Below, in pieces: positions 35,354 through 44,180 of a stretch of 64,000 nt of DNA (within the stretch, counting starts at the first letter, position 1; each line of letters opens with the position of its first letter). The stretch lies in the NCBI RefSeq assembly GCF_900186615.1, contig NZ_LT896588.1, forward strand, positions 3,162,347-3,226,346, read 5' to 3'. The notes beneath the pieces are model-generated. The model was not told where the DNA came from and made no database searches. It saw nothing but the letters and a program-made list of their open reading frames with translations. A program made the translations under genes and the position numbers. The DNA comes from Parabacteroides bouchesdurhonensis. GTDB lineage: Bacteria > Bacteroidota > Bacteroidia > Bacteroidales > Tannerellaceae.

Positions 35354-37690
35354 CTACAGCACGGTTAACTTTGCAAACTTCAGCAGCAATTGCTTTTGTC
35401 CGAAATGGGTGAACTCTACGGTTGCTTTGGCATTTCCTCCACTACCCTCTATGGCTCTCACTTCACCTTCTCCAAAACGTTCATGGCGAACCCTTGCCCC
35501 TACTGTCAAACCGGACAAGTCTACGGAAGGCGCTTGCGGAGTATTCGTGGCAGACGTATCTATCTTTGTTAAACGGGCCGATTGCCGTTGTACGGCCTGG
35601 GCTACCGGAGAGGTATATGTTTCTTCTACGGGTCGCGGTTGCCGGAACGGAGAATCGAATGCCGGACGCTTCTGGTATTTCTCGCGCATGGAGGCAAAAG
35701 AATCGACGGAGTCGGCAGAACCGGACGGCATATCCAGAAACTTGCCGTCTATATCTTTCAGGAAACGGCTGGGCGAGCACATCGTACTCTGGCCATTGCG
35801 AAAACGGCTTTTAGCGTAAGTGAGTATGCAATTCCGCTCTGCACGGGTTATCGCTACATAAAACAGGCGTCTCTCCTCCTCTATGGCGCGCTGGCTGTCT
35901 TTAGAAAGTTGCGAAGGAAACAGGTCTTCTTCCAGGCCTACCACAAAGACATTCTTAAATTCTAGCCCTTTAGCCGCATGTACGGTCATCATGGTTACCT
36001 TATTGGCCTGCTCCTCTTTATCGTTATCCTGGTCGGTAAGCAGGGCCACTTCCGCAAGAAAATCGGCTAAAGTAACCTGCTCGAGCCCTTCTTCCCGTTT
36101 TATTTCACAGAACTCGGCAACCCCTTTCAACAGTTCCTGCACATTTTCCTGTTTGCTCATGCCTTCTACCGAACGGTCTTGCAACAACAGGCCGATTATG
36201 CCGCTTTGTTTAATAACATAAGCCGCAATCTCTTCTGCGGATAACTTCCTGTTTTGCTCGATAAAGTCTTCTATCAGTTCCCTGAACAGTTTCAGTTTTC
36301 CGGCAGTACCGCTATTGATAGCCACCGCATACTCAAGCGGGGCTTGTAAAACAGTCCATAAGCTCACACTATGCAAGGAGGCTGCCGCAATCAGTTTACC
36401 CAGGGTGGTATCGCCTATTCCACGTGCCGGATAATTGATAACGCGCTTAAAGGCCTCTTCATCATGCAGGTTTATTATCAAACGGAAGTAAGAAATAACG
36501 TCTTTGATCTCTTTACGTTGATAGAAAGAAAGACCTCCGTATATTTTATAGGGGATTCCTCTTTTACGAAGCGCTTCTTCCAATATACGAGACTGGGCGT
36601 TGGTTCGATACAGGATAGCAAAGTCTGAATAATCATAATCATGCCCTCCACCACGCATTTCGCCTATCTTGGAGGCAACGGCATATCCTTCTTCATAATC
36701 GGAATAGGATGCTATTACGCCTACCTTATCGCCTTCTTCGTTCTCGGAATAGACGGTTTTCGGTATCTGCTCCTTATTTTTGTCGATCAGGCTATTGGCC
36801 GCGTTAACGATATTACGGGTAGAACGATAGTTGCGTTCCAGTTTGAAGATGCGGCAACCGGGGTAAAGATTCTTGAATTGCAAGATATTGTCGATATTAG
36901 CCCCCCTGAAAGAATAGATGCTCTGTGCGTCGTCGCCAACCACGCAGATACGACCGTGTTGCTCGCACAAACGCTGAACGATAAGATGCTGGGCGAAGTT
37001 GGTATCCTGATACTCGTCTACCAGCACATACTGGAAATAGTTGCGGTACTTCTCCAACACGGCAGGATGGTCGCGGAACAGTATGTTTGTTTGCAGCAGA
37101 AGGTCGTCAAAATCCATTGCCCCCGCCTGCAGGCATCGGCTCTGGTAACGTTTGTATATCTCTCGCAGCAACGGTATTTTAGCCTTCATATCGCTTTCTA
37201 CCAATTCCTTGCTTTGTTCGTATGCTTTCCACGTTATCAACGAGTTCTTTGCATTTGATATCCGGCTCTGAATCATTCCGGGACGGTACACTTTATCATC
37301 CAGCTGCATCTCTTTGATGATGGCTTTAAGCAAACTTTTAGAATCTGCCGAATCGTATATCGTAAAATTGGACGGATAACCGATATGCTCCGCTTCGTAA
37401 CGAAGAATACGGGAGAAAATGGAATGGAAAGTGCCCATCCATAAACGCCGGGCAACCTGCTCGCCGGTAATAGCGGCAATACGTTCTTTCATCTCTCTGG
37501 CCGCCTTATTGGTAAAAGTAAGCGCAAGGATGCTTTGAGGAGGCAGTCCTTGCTGTAACAACCAGGCTATTTTATAAGTAAGCACCCTCGTCTTGCCCGA
37601 ACCCGCACCGGCTACTACCAATGAAGCTCCCTCGCAAAACGTTACTGCTTCACGCTGACTTTCATTTAATTGATTCAGATATTCTTCCAC
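35354..37690 (-). CDS. UvrD/PcrA-type DNA helicase
   Basis: The 778-residue SF1A helicase has Walker A GAGSGKT near the start, motif II VDEYQDTN, motif III GDDAQSIYSFRG, motif IV YRSTRNI, motif V VMTVHAAKGLEF and motif VI VAITRAERN. This order and the N-terminal ~40 residues fit PcrA/UvrD. The C-terminal tail carries a Tudor-like fold (VGARVRHERFGEGEV) that contacts RNA polymerase in B. subtilis PcrA. The roles are nucleotide-excision and replication-restart repair. It has its own promoter, divergent from the fucosidase. Confidence 0.97.
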   Translation of the reverse strand: MEEYLNQLNESQREAVTFCEGASLVVAGAGSGKTRVLTYKIAWLLQQGLPPQSILALTFTNKAAREMKERIAAITGEQVARRLWMGTFHSIFSRILRYEAEHIGYPSNFTIYDSADSKSLLKAIIKEMQLDDKVYRPGMIQSRISNAKNSLITWKAYEQSKELVESDMKAKIPLLREIYKRYQSRCLQAGAMDFDDLLLQTNILFRDHPAVLEKYRNYFQYVLVDEYQDTNFAQHLIVQRLCEQHGRICVVGDDAQSIYSFRGANIDNILQFKNLYPGCRIFKLERNYRSTRNIVNAANSLIDKNKEQIPKTVYSENEEGDKVGVIASYSDYEEGYAVASKIGEMRGGGHDYDYSDFAILYRTNAQSRILEEALRKRGIPYKIYGGLSFYQRKEIKDVISYFRLIINLHDEEAFKRVINYPARGIGDTTLGKLIAAASLHSVSLWTVLQAPLEYAVAINSGTAGKLKLFRELIEDFIEQNRKLSAEEIAAYVIKQSGIIGLLLQDRSVEGMSKQENVQELLKGVAEFCEIKREEGLEQVTLADFLAEVALLTDQDNDKEEQANKVTMMTVHAAKGLEFKNVFVVGLEEDLFPSQLSKDSQRAIEEERRLFYVAITRAERNCILTYAKSRFRNGQSTMCSPSRFLKDIDGKFLDMPSGSADSVDSFASMREKYQKRPAFDSPFRQPRPVEETYTSPVAQAVQRQSARLTKIDTSATNTPQAPSVDLSGLTVGARVRHERFGEGEVRAIEGSGGNAKATVEFTHFGQKQLLLKFAKLTVL

Positions 37691-37711
37691 AAATATTCTT
37701 TTTTACACATG

Positions 37712-37719
37712 CAAAGGTA
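37712..37719 (-). promoter_or_regulatory. -7 box of the uvrD/pcrA-type gene
   Basis: The minus strand reads TACCTTTG, identical to the -7 box of the tRNA-Arg promoter, 21 bp before the start codon. No clear -33 box is visible. Confidence 0.55.
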
Positions 37720-37752
37720 TAAATTAGTGATGATTTATACAGATAAAAATTA

Positions 37753-37760
37753 TATCTTTG
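37753..37760 (+). promoter_or_regulatory. -7 box of the fucosidase-helicase operon
   Basis: TATCTTTG matches the consensus exactly. It would start transcription near 37767, so the ATG at 37758 cannot be the start and the ATG at 37788 is supported. Confidence 0.55.
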
Positions 37761-37787
37761 TTCACACAACAACAAATTCACAAAATA

Positions 37788-39092
37788 ATGAAAAAATCGA
37801 TTATGAGTCTACTACTGGCAGCAGTGCTTGCATTTCCGGCGTCCGCACAGCCAGGTTACACTCCAACGCAAGAGAACTTGGAAGCCCGGAAAGAATTTCA
37901 GGACAACAAATTTGGTATCTTTCTCCATTTTGGTCTTTACAGCATGCTGGCGGACGGAGAATGGGTTATGACAAATAAGAACCTGAATTATAAAGAATAC
38001 GCAAAGCTGGCCGGCGGTTTTTATCCGTCTAACTTCAATGCTGCCGAATGGGTATCGGCTATTAAAGCGTCCGGAGCTAAATATATCTGTATTACTACCC
38101 GGCATCATGACGGCTTTTCGTTGTTCGACAGCAAATACTCCAACTATAACGTAGTTAAGGCAACCCCGTTCAAACGGGATATTATCAAGGAACTTGCCGA
38201 CGAATGCCATAAACAGGGCATCAATATCCATTTCTACTATTCATTATTAGACTGGTATCGCGATGATTATTATCCGTTAGGACGTACCGGTGGCGGCACG
38301 GGGCGCACTACACACGGGGAATGGAAAACATACTATCAGTTTATGAACAACCAGCTTACCGAACTGTTGACGAATTATGGTAAGATTGGCGCTATCTGGT
38401 TTGACGGTTGGTGGGATCATGACATTCATCCCGATTTCGACTGGAAGTTCCCGGGCATATACGAGAACATACACAAACTGCAACCGGCTTGCCTGATAGG
38501 AAACAACCATCATATCACTCCGTTTGAAGGAGAAGATATCCAAATATTCGAACGTGACCTTCCGGGAGAAAACAGCGCCGGACTTTCCGGACAGGATATC
38601 AGCCATCTGCCTCTTGAAACATGTAATACAATGAATGGCATGTGGGGATATAAAATTACCGACCAGGATTATAAATCGCCAAAAACACTAATCCATTATC
38701 TGGTAAGAGCAGCGGGAATGAATGCGAACCTTTTGATGAACATCGGCCCGCAGCCCGACGGTGCTCTGCCGGCGGTATCCGTTGAACGACTGAAAGAAAT
38801 GGGCGACTGGATGAATACTTACAGTGAATCCATTTACGGGACCCGGGGTGGATTGGTTCCTCCGCGTGACTGGGGTGTAACAACGCAGAAAGACAACAAA
38901 TTGTACGTGCATATCCTCGAACTGCAGGATAAAGGTTTATTCTTGCCTATCACCGATAAGAAAGTGCAGAAAGCAGTTTTATTCAAAGATAAAACACCTG
39001 TTAAGTTTACACAGGACAAACAGGGCGTATTATTGAAACTGGCAGAAGTACCTGCGGATATAGATTATGTAGTAGAATTAGAGCTTAAATGA
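37788..39092 (+). CDS. Secreted alpha-L-fucosidase, GH29
   Basis: I choose the ATG at 37788 because a signal peptide follows (MKKSIMSLLLAAVLAFPASA) and because the promoter precedes it. The 434-residue protein is a GH29 alpha-L-fucosidase: FGIFLHFGLYS, the substrate-binding KYICITTRHHDGFSLFDS, and the nucleophile Asp206 in IWFDGWW. A short C-terminal beta domain follows. It cleaves terminal alpha-fucose from host glycans, such as mucin or milk oligosaccharides, in the periplasm or outside. No SusC/SusD pair is near. The helicase gene overlaps its stop by 4 bp. Confidence 0.95.
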   Translation: MKKSIMSLLLAAVLAFPASAQPGYTPTQENLEARKEFQDNKFGIFLHFGLYSMLADGEWVMTNKNLNYKEYAKLAGGFYPSNFNAAEWVSAIKASGAKYICITTRHHDGFSLFDSKYSNYNVVKATPFKRDIIKELADECHKQGINIHFYYSLLDWYRDDYYPLGRTGGGTGRTTHGEWKTYYQFMNNQLTELLTNYGKIGAIWFDGWWDHDIHPDFDWKFPGIYENIHKLQPACLIGNNHHITPFEGEDIQIFERDLPGENSAGLSGQDISHLPLETCNTMNGMWGYKITDQDYKSPKTLIHYLVRAAGMNANLLMNIGPQPDGALPAVSVERLKEMGDWMNTYSESIYGTRGGLVPPRDWGVTTQKDNKLYVHILELQDKGLFLPITDKKVQKAVLFKDKTPVKFTQDKQGVLLKLAEVPADIDYVVELELK

Positions 39093-40990
39093 TTAATGGC
39101 AAAACAGCTCCTGTTATAGAACTGCAACATCAATATGACCTTCTGCAAAAGGAGTACGAATACGAAAAAGAGACTTACAGACAACAGTCGGAAAAGACCG
39201 GAATACAAAAGAAAATACAGCAAGGCTTTTGCTGGTATCCGGTCACAACGGGAAAAAGCTATTATAACTCCTTAAACCAACTGGTAATAGAAGTTGAAAG
39301 AAAGGAAGACAAAGAAGTAGAACATAACTTTGAATATGGACGTCCGGTTTGTTTCTTTACCACAGGCGAAAGCGGACAAATGCGCTATCTTAATTTCTCG
39401 TCTGTAATCAGTTATGTGGAAGAAGACCGGATGGTGGTTTCTTTGCCCAGCCCTTCTGCCCTATTCGACCTGCAGGGAAAAATCAACCTGGGAGTACAAT
39501 TATACTTTGATGAAACCAGTTATAAAACGATGTTTAGTGCTTTATCCGAAGTTATAAAGGCTAAAAACAACCGGCTTTCCCATATGCGGGATATTTTGTT
39601 AGGGCAAGCACCTGCTGACGAAAGAAGCCTTTTTCCCATCCGTTTTCCCTGGTTAAACTCATCACAAGAAGAAGCGGTCAACAAGGTGCTTGCCGCTAAG
39701 GAAGTAGCCATTGTACACGGGCCTCCGGGAACGGGTAAGACTACTACGCTGGTTGAAGCTATCTATGAAACACTTCACCGGGAGAACCAGGTAATCGTAT
39801 GTGCGCAAAGTAATACAGCGGTAGACTGGATTTCGGAGAAACTGGTAGACCGAGGTATCAATGTATTACGCATAGGCAATCCAACCCGTGTGGATGACAA
39901 AATGCTGTCTTTTACCTATGAGCGACGCTTTGAAGCGCATCCCGACTATGCCGAATTATGGAGTATCCGTAAAGCGATCCGTGATATACAATCATCCATG
40001 CGCAATAAAAACCGGGATGAAAGAGATACTGCCAGAAACCGGTTATCGCGCTTGAAGTTTCGTGCCACAGAACTGGAAGTAAAAATAGACGCCGAATTAT
40101 TTGGTGAAGCCAGAGTGATTGCCTGTACGCTTGTAGGTTCTGCCAACCGTTTGCTTACGAACAAACAATTTACCACATTATTTATTGATGAAGCAGCGCA
40201 GGCCTTAGAAGCGGCTTGTTGGATTGCTATAGAAAAGGCAGACCGCGTTATATTGGCAGGCGACCATCACCAGCTTCCTCCTACTATAAAATGCCCGGAA
40301 GCGGCAAGAGGCGGTTTAGACAAAACACTTATACAAAAGATTGCCATCCGAAAACCGGAAACGGTTTCCTTATTAAAAGTGCAATACCGGATGAACGACG
40401 ATATCATGTATTTTCCTTCCCAATGGTTCTATCACAGCCAATTGGAATCGGCTCCGGAAGTTAAATATCGCGGCATACTGGATTTCGACACTTCTGTTGT
40501 ATGGTTCGACACGAAGGATTCCGACTTTACCGAAACGCAACAATCCGAAGGTATGAGCCGGATAAACAAACAGGAAGCTTTGCTTCTGGTAGAACAGTTG
40601 CAATCTTATATAGAGAAAGTAGGCAAAGAACGGGTCTTGGAAGAAAGCATAGACTTCGGGGTTATATCGCCTTACAAGGCTCAGGTTCATTACTTACGCG
40701 GACTTATTAAAAGAACCGCCTTCTTTAAACCATTCCGTAAGCTTATCACCATTCATACGGTAGACGGTTTTCAGGGACAGGAACGGGATGTTATTATGAT
40801 TAGTCTGGTGCGAGCCAATGAAAACGGGCAAATAGGCTTTCTCAACGATTTGCGCCGTATGAATGTAGCCATCACCCGAGCCCGCATGAAGCTGATGATA
40901 TTGGGAGATTCGGCTACACTAACCAAACACGCCTTTTATAAAAAGCTCTACAATTATATTTCACAAAGGGGGCAAGTAATCAATATTTAA
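39089..40990 (+). CDS. UPF1/SMUBP2-like SF1B helicase
   Basis: This 633-residue protein has an N-terminal beta-rich OB-like region (~1-185), a RecA1 core with GPPGTGKTTTLVEA, motif II DEAAQALEAACW, GDHHQLPPT and VQYRM, and RecA2 with VDGFQGQERDVI and NVAITRARMK. The order and inserts match the UPF1-like SF1B group (AAA_11/AAA_12), which move 5'-3' on DNA or RNA. Bacterial members have no firm role. It is coupled to the fucosidase by the overlap ATGA, an odd partner probably due to shared position, not function. Confidence 0.92.
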   Translation: MINGKTAPVIELQHQYDLLQKEYEYEKETYRQQSEKTGIQKKIQQGFCWYPVTTGKSYYNSLNQLVIEVERKEDKEVEHNFEYGRPVCFFTTGESGQMRYLNFSSVISYVEEDRMVVSLPSPSALFDLQGKINLGVQLYFDETSYKTMFSALSEVIKAKNNRLSHMRDILLGQAPADERSLFPIRFPWLNSSQEEAVNKVLAAKEVAIVHGPPGTGKTTTLVEAIYETLHRENQVIVCAQSNTAVDWISEKLVDRGINVLRIGNPTRVDDKMLSFTYERRFEAHPDYAELWSIRKAIRDIQSSMRNKNRDERDTARNRLSRLKFRATELEVKIDAELFGEARVIACTLVGSANRLLTNKQFTTLFIDEAAQALEAACWIAIEKADRVILAGDHHQLPPTIKCPEAARGGLDKTLIQKIAIRKPETVSLLKVQYRMNDDIMYFPSQWFYHSQLESAPEVKYRGILDFDTSVVWFDTKDSDFTETQQSEGMSRINKQEALLLVEQLQSYIEKVGKERVLEESIDFGVISPYKAQVHYLRGLIKRTAFFKPFRKLITIHTVDGFQGQERDVIMISLVRANENGQIGFLNDLRRMNVAITRARMKLMILGDSATLTKHAFYKKLYNYISQRGQVINI

Positions 40991-41050
40991 AAACACATGC
41001 TTTTTGTATTCTTTATCTTCTTTACTGTTGGAATGTAACTGCAAAATAGT

Positions 41051-41058
41051 TACATTTG
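41051..41058 (+). promoter_or_regulatory. Promoter of hicAB
   Basis: TACATTTG is exact and TTG lies 20 bp upstream (41028-41030). The start would be near 41065, giving a short leader of ~11 nt before the hicA ATG at 41076. Confidence 0.6.
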
Positions 41059-41075
41059 CAAAAACTTATAAACAA

Positions 41076-41348
41076 ATGGGTAGAAAAGAGAAGCTTATCG
41101 AGCGTTTCAAGTCGTTACCGGCAAACTTTACATTTGAGGAAATGGAACACTTGTTGTCGATATTTGGCTATCAGAAATCAAATAAAGGCAAAACATCCGG
41201 TTCGAGAGTTATCTTTAAAAATGGAGACAAACGTCCTATAATGATTCATAAACCTCACCCCGATAATATCATCAGGGGATATGCCATGAAGCAGGTGCTA
41301 AATGACTTAACTGAGGCAGGTTTTTATAAAATGAAGAAAGGAATATAG
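41076..41348 (+). CDS. hicA: HicA-like toxin (mRNA interferase)
   Basis: I start at the ATG at 41076, just downstream of the promoter, because the frame to 41004 would include it. The 90-residue protein is HicA-like: an N-terminal helix, then the double-stranded-RNA-binding-like fold with RVIFKNGDKRPIMIHKPH, the conserved His of the active site, and the final helix YAMKQVLNDLTEAGFY. HicA cleaves mRNA and is neutralised by HicB. The insert SNKGKTSG before the beta hairpin is usual. It lies 2 bp before hicB. Confidence 0.9.
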   Translation: MGRKEKLIERFKSLPANFTFEEMEHLLSIFGYQKSNKGKTSGSRVIFKNGDKRPIMIHKPHPDNIIRGYAMKQVLNDLTEAGFYKMKKGI

Positions 41349-41350
41349 TT

Positions 41351-41689
41351 ATGAATACGTTAAAGTACAAAGGATTCATCGGGTCTGTCAACTTCAGTGA
41401 AGAAGACAGTGTTTTTTTCGGTAAAATAGAAGGAATAAATGGAATGGTCAATTTTGAAGGGCAAAGTGTTCAAGAATTGATAGAAGCATTTCATGGAGCG
41501 GTCGACGATTATTTAGCTTACTGTGAAGAAGAAGGCATACAGCCACACAAAAGCTATTCGGGATTATTGAATGTCCGTTTGACACCAGAAATACATAGTT
41601 GTGTGGCAATGTTAGCACAACGTGCCGGCATCTCAATCAATGCCTTTATCAAACAAGCACTGGAAAAACAAATTACAACTATGCTATAA
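41351..41689 (+). CDS. hicB: HicB-like antitoxin
   Basis: The 112-residue protein has the HicB fold (SEEDSVFFGKIEGINGMVNFEG and the acidic helix VQELIEAFHGAVDDYLAY) and a C-terminal ribbon-helix-helix (LNVRLTPEIHSCVAMLAQRAG and INAFIKQALEKQ) for DNA binding. It should block HicA and repress its own promoter. The order is toxin first, typical of HicAB. A strong terminator follows. Confidence 0.92.
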   Translation: MNTLKYKGFIGSVNFSEEDSVFFGKIEGINGMVNFEGQSVQELIEAFHGAVDDYLAYCEEEGIQPHKSYSGLLNVRLTPEIHSCVAMLAQRAGISINAFIKQALEKQITTML

Positions 41690-41708
41690 AACGGATCTCG
41701 AAATTTAT

Positions 41709-41750
41709 TAAAAGCGTGCGAACTTCAATAAGTGATTTGCACGCTTTTTT
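41709..41750 (+). terminator. Rho-independent terminator of hicAB
   Basis: AAAAGCGTGC pairs with GCACGCTTTT around an ~18-base loop and merges with a six-T run. Confidence 0.88.
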
Positions 41751-41818
41751 GTATAAGTAAAATGAATTTCATATAAAACCATTATGTAGATTTTACAGGT
41801 ATTCAGCGAAATCTTTCT

Positions 41819-41826
41819 TATATTTG
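41819..41826 (+). promoter_or_regulatory. -7 box of the menaquinone operon
   Basis: TATATTTG is an exact -7 match 20 bp before the first gene of the operon. A TTTA about 23 bp upstream is a weak -33 box. Confidence 0.5.
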
Positions 41827-41846
41827 TAAAACAAAAAACAGAAGCC

Positions 41847-43079
41847 ATGAAGTATAAATTATTAGTTCTCGACGTAGACGGAACGTTACTTAACGATAAT
41901 AAGGAAATAACGCCTCGTACCCAAGCTGCGCTTTTAAAAGCACAACAGATGGGAGTACATGTTGTATTGGCATCAGGAAGACCAACCAATGGAGTAATGC
42001 CTCTGGCCAAAGCGCTGGAATTAAATCATTATGGAGGTTTCATTCTTTCTTATAACGGCGGACAAATTATCAACGCACAGACAGGAGAACTGCTTTTTGA
42101 AAAGCGGGTTAATCCGGAAATGCTTCCATATATAGATAAAAAAGCCCAAAAGAACAACTTTGCCATTTTTACATACCATAAAGATTATATCATCACAAAC
42201 AGACCTGACAATGAACATATAATACAGGAAGCAGCACTTAGTAATATGGAAATCAGAGGTGTTGATGATTTTGTTGAAGCTGTTGACTTTTCTCCCTGCA
42301 AGTGTGTACTGGTTAGTGATGACGAAAAAGCATTGGTTGGTTTGGAGAACCACTGGAAGAAACGTTTGGATGGAGTTTTAGACGTATTCCGTTCCGAACC
42401 TTATTTTCTGGAAGTAGTGCCCCGATTCATTGATAAAGGAAATACGTTGGGTGTATTGTTAAGCAAACTCGCCCTCTCACCGGAAGAAGTAATTGCTATA
42501 GGTGACGGCGTTTGCGACGTTACCATGCTGCAAGGTGCCGGATTAGGCATTGCCATGGGAAATGCGCAGGATTCGGTAAAAGCCTGTGCTGATGTAACCA
42601 CATTAACAAATAATGAAGATGGCGTTGCCATGGCAATAGAGAAAGCGATCCTGTCTGCCATTCGTCCCACAGAAGTTCCGCTGGATCAGTTAAATCAACG
42701 TGCACGCCATGCCTTAATGGGTAATTTGGGGATTCAATATACATACGCTTCCGAAGACCGCATAGAGGCTACTATGCCGGTAGATGAACGTACCCGTCAG
42801 CCATTTGGCATCCTGCACGGCGGGGCAACCCTTGCGCTGGCAGAAACCGTAGCCGGGCTAGGCTCTATGATTCTTGCCAAGCCGGATGAAATAGTTGTAG
42901 GTATGCAGGTAAGCGGCAACCACATGTCGTCGGCTCATGAGGGTGACACGGTCCGGGCTGTAGGAACTATTATCCACAAAGGACGCTCATCTCATGTTTG
43001 GAACGTTGACGTATTTACCTCTACTGATAAGCTGGTATCATCCATTCGGGTAGTAAACAGCATACTAAAAAAGAAATGA
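41847..43079 (+). CDS. Fusion of HAD phosphatase and MenI-type hotdog thioesterase
   Basis: This 410-residue protein joins two enzymes. Residues ~1-275 are a Cof-type HAD hydrolase: nucleophile motif LDVDGTLL, LASGRP, the Lys in FIDKGNTL and GDGVCD. Residues ~285-410 are a hotdog thioesterase of the PaaI/MenI class (RQPFGILHGGATLALAETVAG and GMQVSGNHMSSAHEGDTV). The second part should be the DHNA-CoA thioesterase that ends the CoA steps of menaquinone synthesis, since it is the first gene of the men operon and menF follows by a 4-bp overlap. The HAD role is unknown; Cof enzymes act on sugar or flavin phosphates. The fusion is known in some Bacteroidales, as far as I recall. Confidence 0.88.
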   Translation: MKYKLLVLDVDGTLLNDNKEITPRTQAALLKAQQMGVHVVLASGRPTNGVMPLAKALELNHYGGFILSYNGGQIINAQTGELLFEKRVNPEMLPYIDKKAQKNNFAIFTYHKDYIITNRPDNEHIIQEAALSNMEIRGVDDFVEAVDFSPCKCVLVSDDEKALVGLENHWKKRLDGVLDVFRSEPYFLEVVPRFIDKGNTLGVLLSKLALSPEEVIAIGDGVCDVTMLQGAGLGIAMGNAQDSVKACADVTTLTNNEDGVAMAIEKAILSAIRPTEVPLDQLNQRARHALMGNLGIQYTYASEDRIEATMPVDERTRQPFGILHGGATLALAETVAGLGSMILAKPDEIVVGMQVSGNHMSSAHEGDTVRAVGTIIHKGRSSHVWNVDVFTSTDKLVSSIRVVNSILKKK

Positions 43080-44167
43080 TACCGGAAGACAGATATAAGG
43101 TAATAGATACATTAATCAGACAAAACAGGAGTTTCGCTATCTGGCGTATTCCGGGAGAAGACACGGTACATTTCCGTATGCAGTCGTCCGGTTCTCCTTG
43201 CTTGATATATACTATTGAAGATTTAAACAAACGAAGCGGATTTGTGATCGCTCCGTTCCAGGTTAGTAAAAAACGCCCTATCGTATTAATCCAACCGGAC
43301 TGTTTCGACTTACCTGAATCTATAGAAGAAAAAGAACGCATCCGAGAGAAAAAGGAATTTCTCCCGGAAGAAATTAAAATTCCTTCCGAAAGGGATGAAA
43401 AAAAGAAGTATGAGCATTGCTTTGCTTCTTTTACCGAACCGTTATTAAAAGGCAGTCAGGATAAATTGGTATTATCCCGAAATCACACCATTCAGAAAGG
43501 TAAAGATTTCTCACCGGGTGCTGCCTTTTATGCCGCGGTAAAACGATACATCCGTTCATACGTTTATTTATGTTATACGCCGGAAACAGGTATATGGATG
43601 GGAAGTACACCCGAAATACTTCTTGCCGGTAAAAACGGCCATTGGCAAACGGTAGCTCTTGCGGGGACTCAACCTATACGGAATGAAGAAATTCCACAAA
43701 GATGGGATGATAAGAACTGGCGGGAGCAACAGCTAGTCGCCTTTTATATCCGCAGGCAGTTAGCATCACTGGGCATTCAACCGGAAGAAAAAGGCCCGTA
43801 TGCCATACGTGCCGGAGAAGTATCTCATCTAAAGAGTGATTTCCTTTTCTCCCTGCCTGATAAAGAGAAGTTAGGTGATGTCCTGTCATTACTCCATCCC
43901 ACTCCTGCCGTATGCGGATTGCCTAAAGAAACGGCTTATCAGTTTATATTAAAACATGAAGGATACGACAGAAGTTATTATTCGGGATTTATAGGTTGGT
44001 TAAATCCGGAAGATAAAACAGATTTATATGTCAACTTACGCTGTATGCACATCGGGCAAGAAGTTCTTACGCTATATGCCGGCGGAGGTTTATTAGCATC
44101 CTCTGTATTGGAAGACGAATGGCAGGAAACAATGGAAAAGTTACAAACCATGCAAAGATTACTGTAA
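43076..44167 (+). CDS. menF: Isochorismate synthase MenF
   Basis: The 363-residue chorismate-utilising enzyme converts chorismate to isochorismate, the entry to menaquinone. The C-terminal core has [54 protein letters not shown] and [20 protein letters not shown]. The gene starts in the ATGA overlap with the HAD fusion. Residues ~86-108 ([16 protein letters not shown] and [10 protein letters not shown]) form a charged stretch coded by palindrome repeats of the family B type. It falls in the variable N-terminal part, away from the active site, and may be a flexible loop. Confidence 0.93.
   Translation: MIPEDRYKVIDTLIRQNRSFAIWRIPGEDTVHFRMQSSGSPCLIYTIEDLNKRSGFVIAPFQVSKKRPIVLIQPDCFDLPESIEEKERIREKKEFLPEEIKIPSERDEKKKYEHCFASFTEPLLKGSQDKLVLSRNHTIQKGKDFSPGAAFYAAVKRYIRSYVYLCYTPETGIWMGSTPEILLAGKNGHWQTVALAGTQPIRNEEIPQRWDDKNWREQQLVAFYIRRQLASLGIQPEEKGPYAIRAGEVSHLKSDFLFSLPDKEKLGDVLSLLHPTPAVCGLPKETAYQFILKHEGYDRSYYSGFIGWLNPEDKTDLYVNLRCMHIGQEVLTLYAGGGLLASSVLEDEWQETMEKLQTMQRLL
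43333..43398. repeat. 22-bp phased palindrome array, family B, inside menF
   Basis: Two good units are centred at 43365.5 and 43387.5 (GAATTTCTCCCGGAAGAAAT and AATTCCTTCCGAAAGGGA) and a degenerate one fits at 43343.5. They align with the last two units of the array at 27743-27786 at most positions. Three units total 66 bp, a multiple of three, so an in-frame insertion of 22 codons is plausible. One or two units would shift the frame. Confidence 0.85.
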
Positions 44168-44180
44168 ACTTAATATAGAT

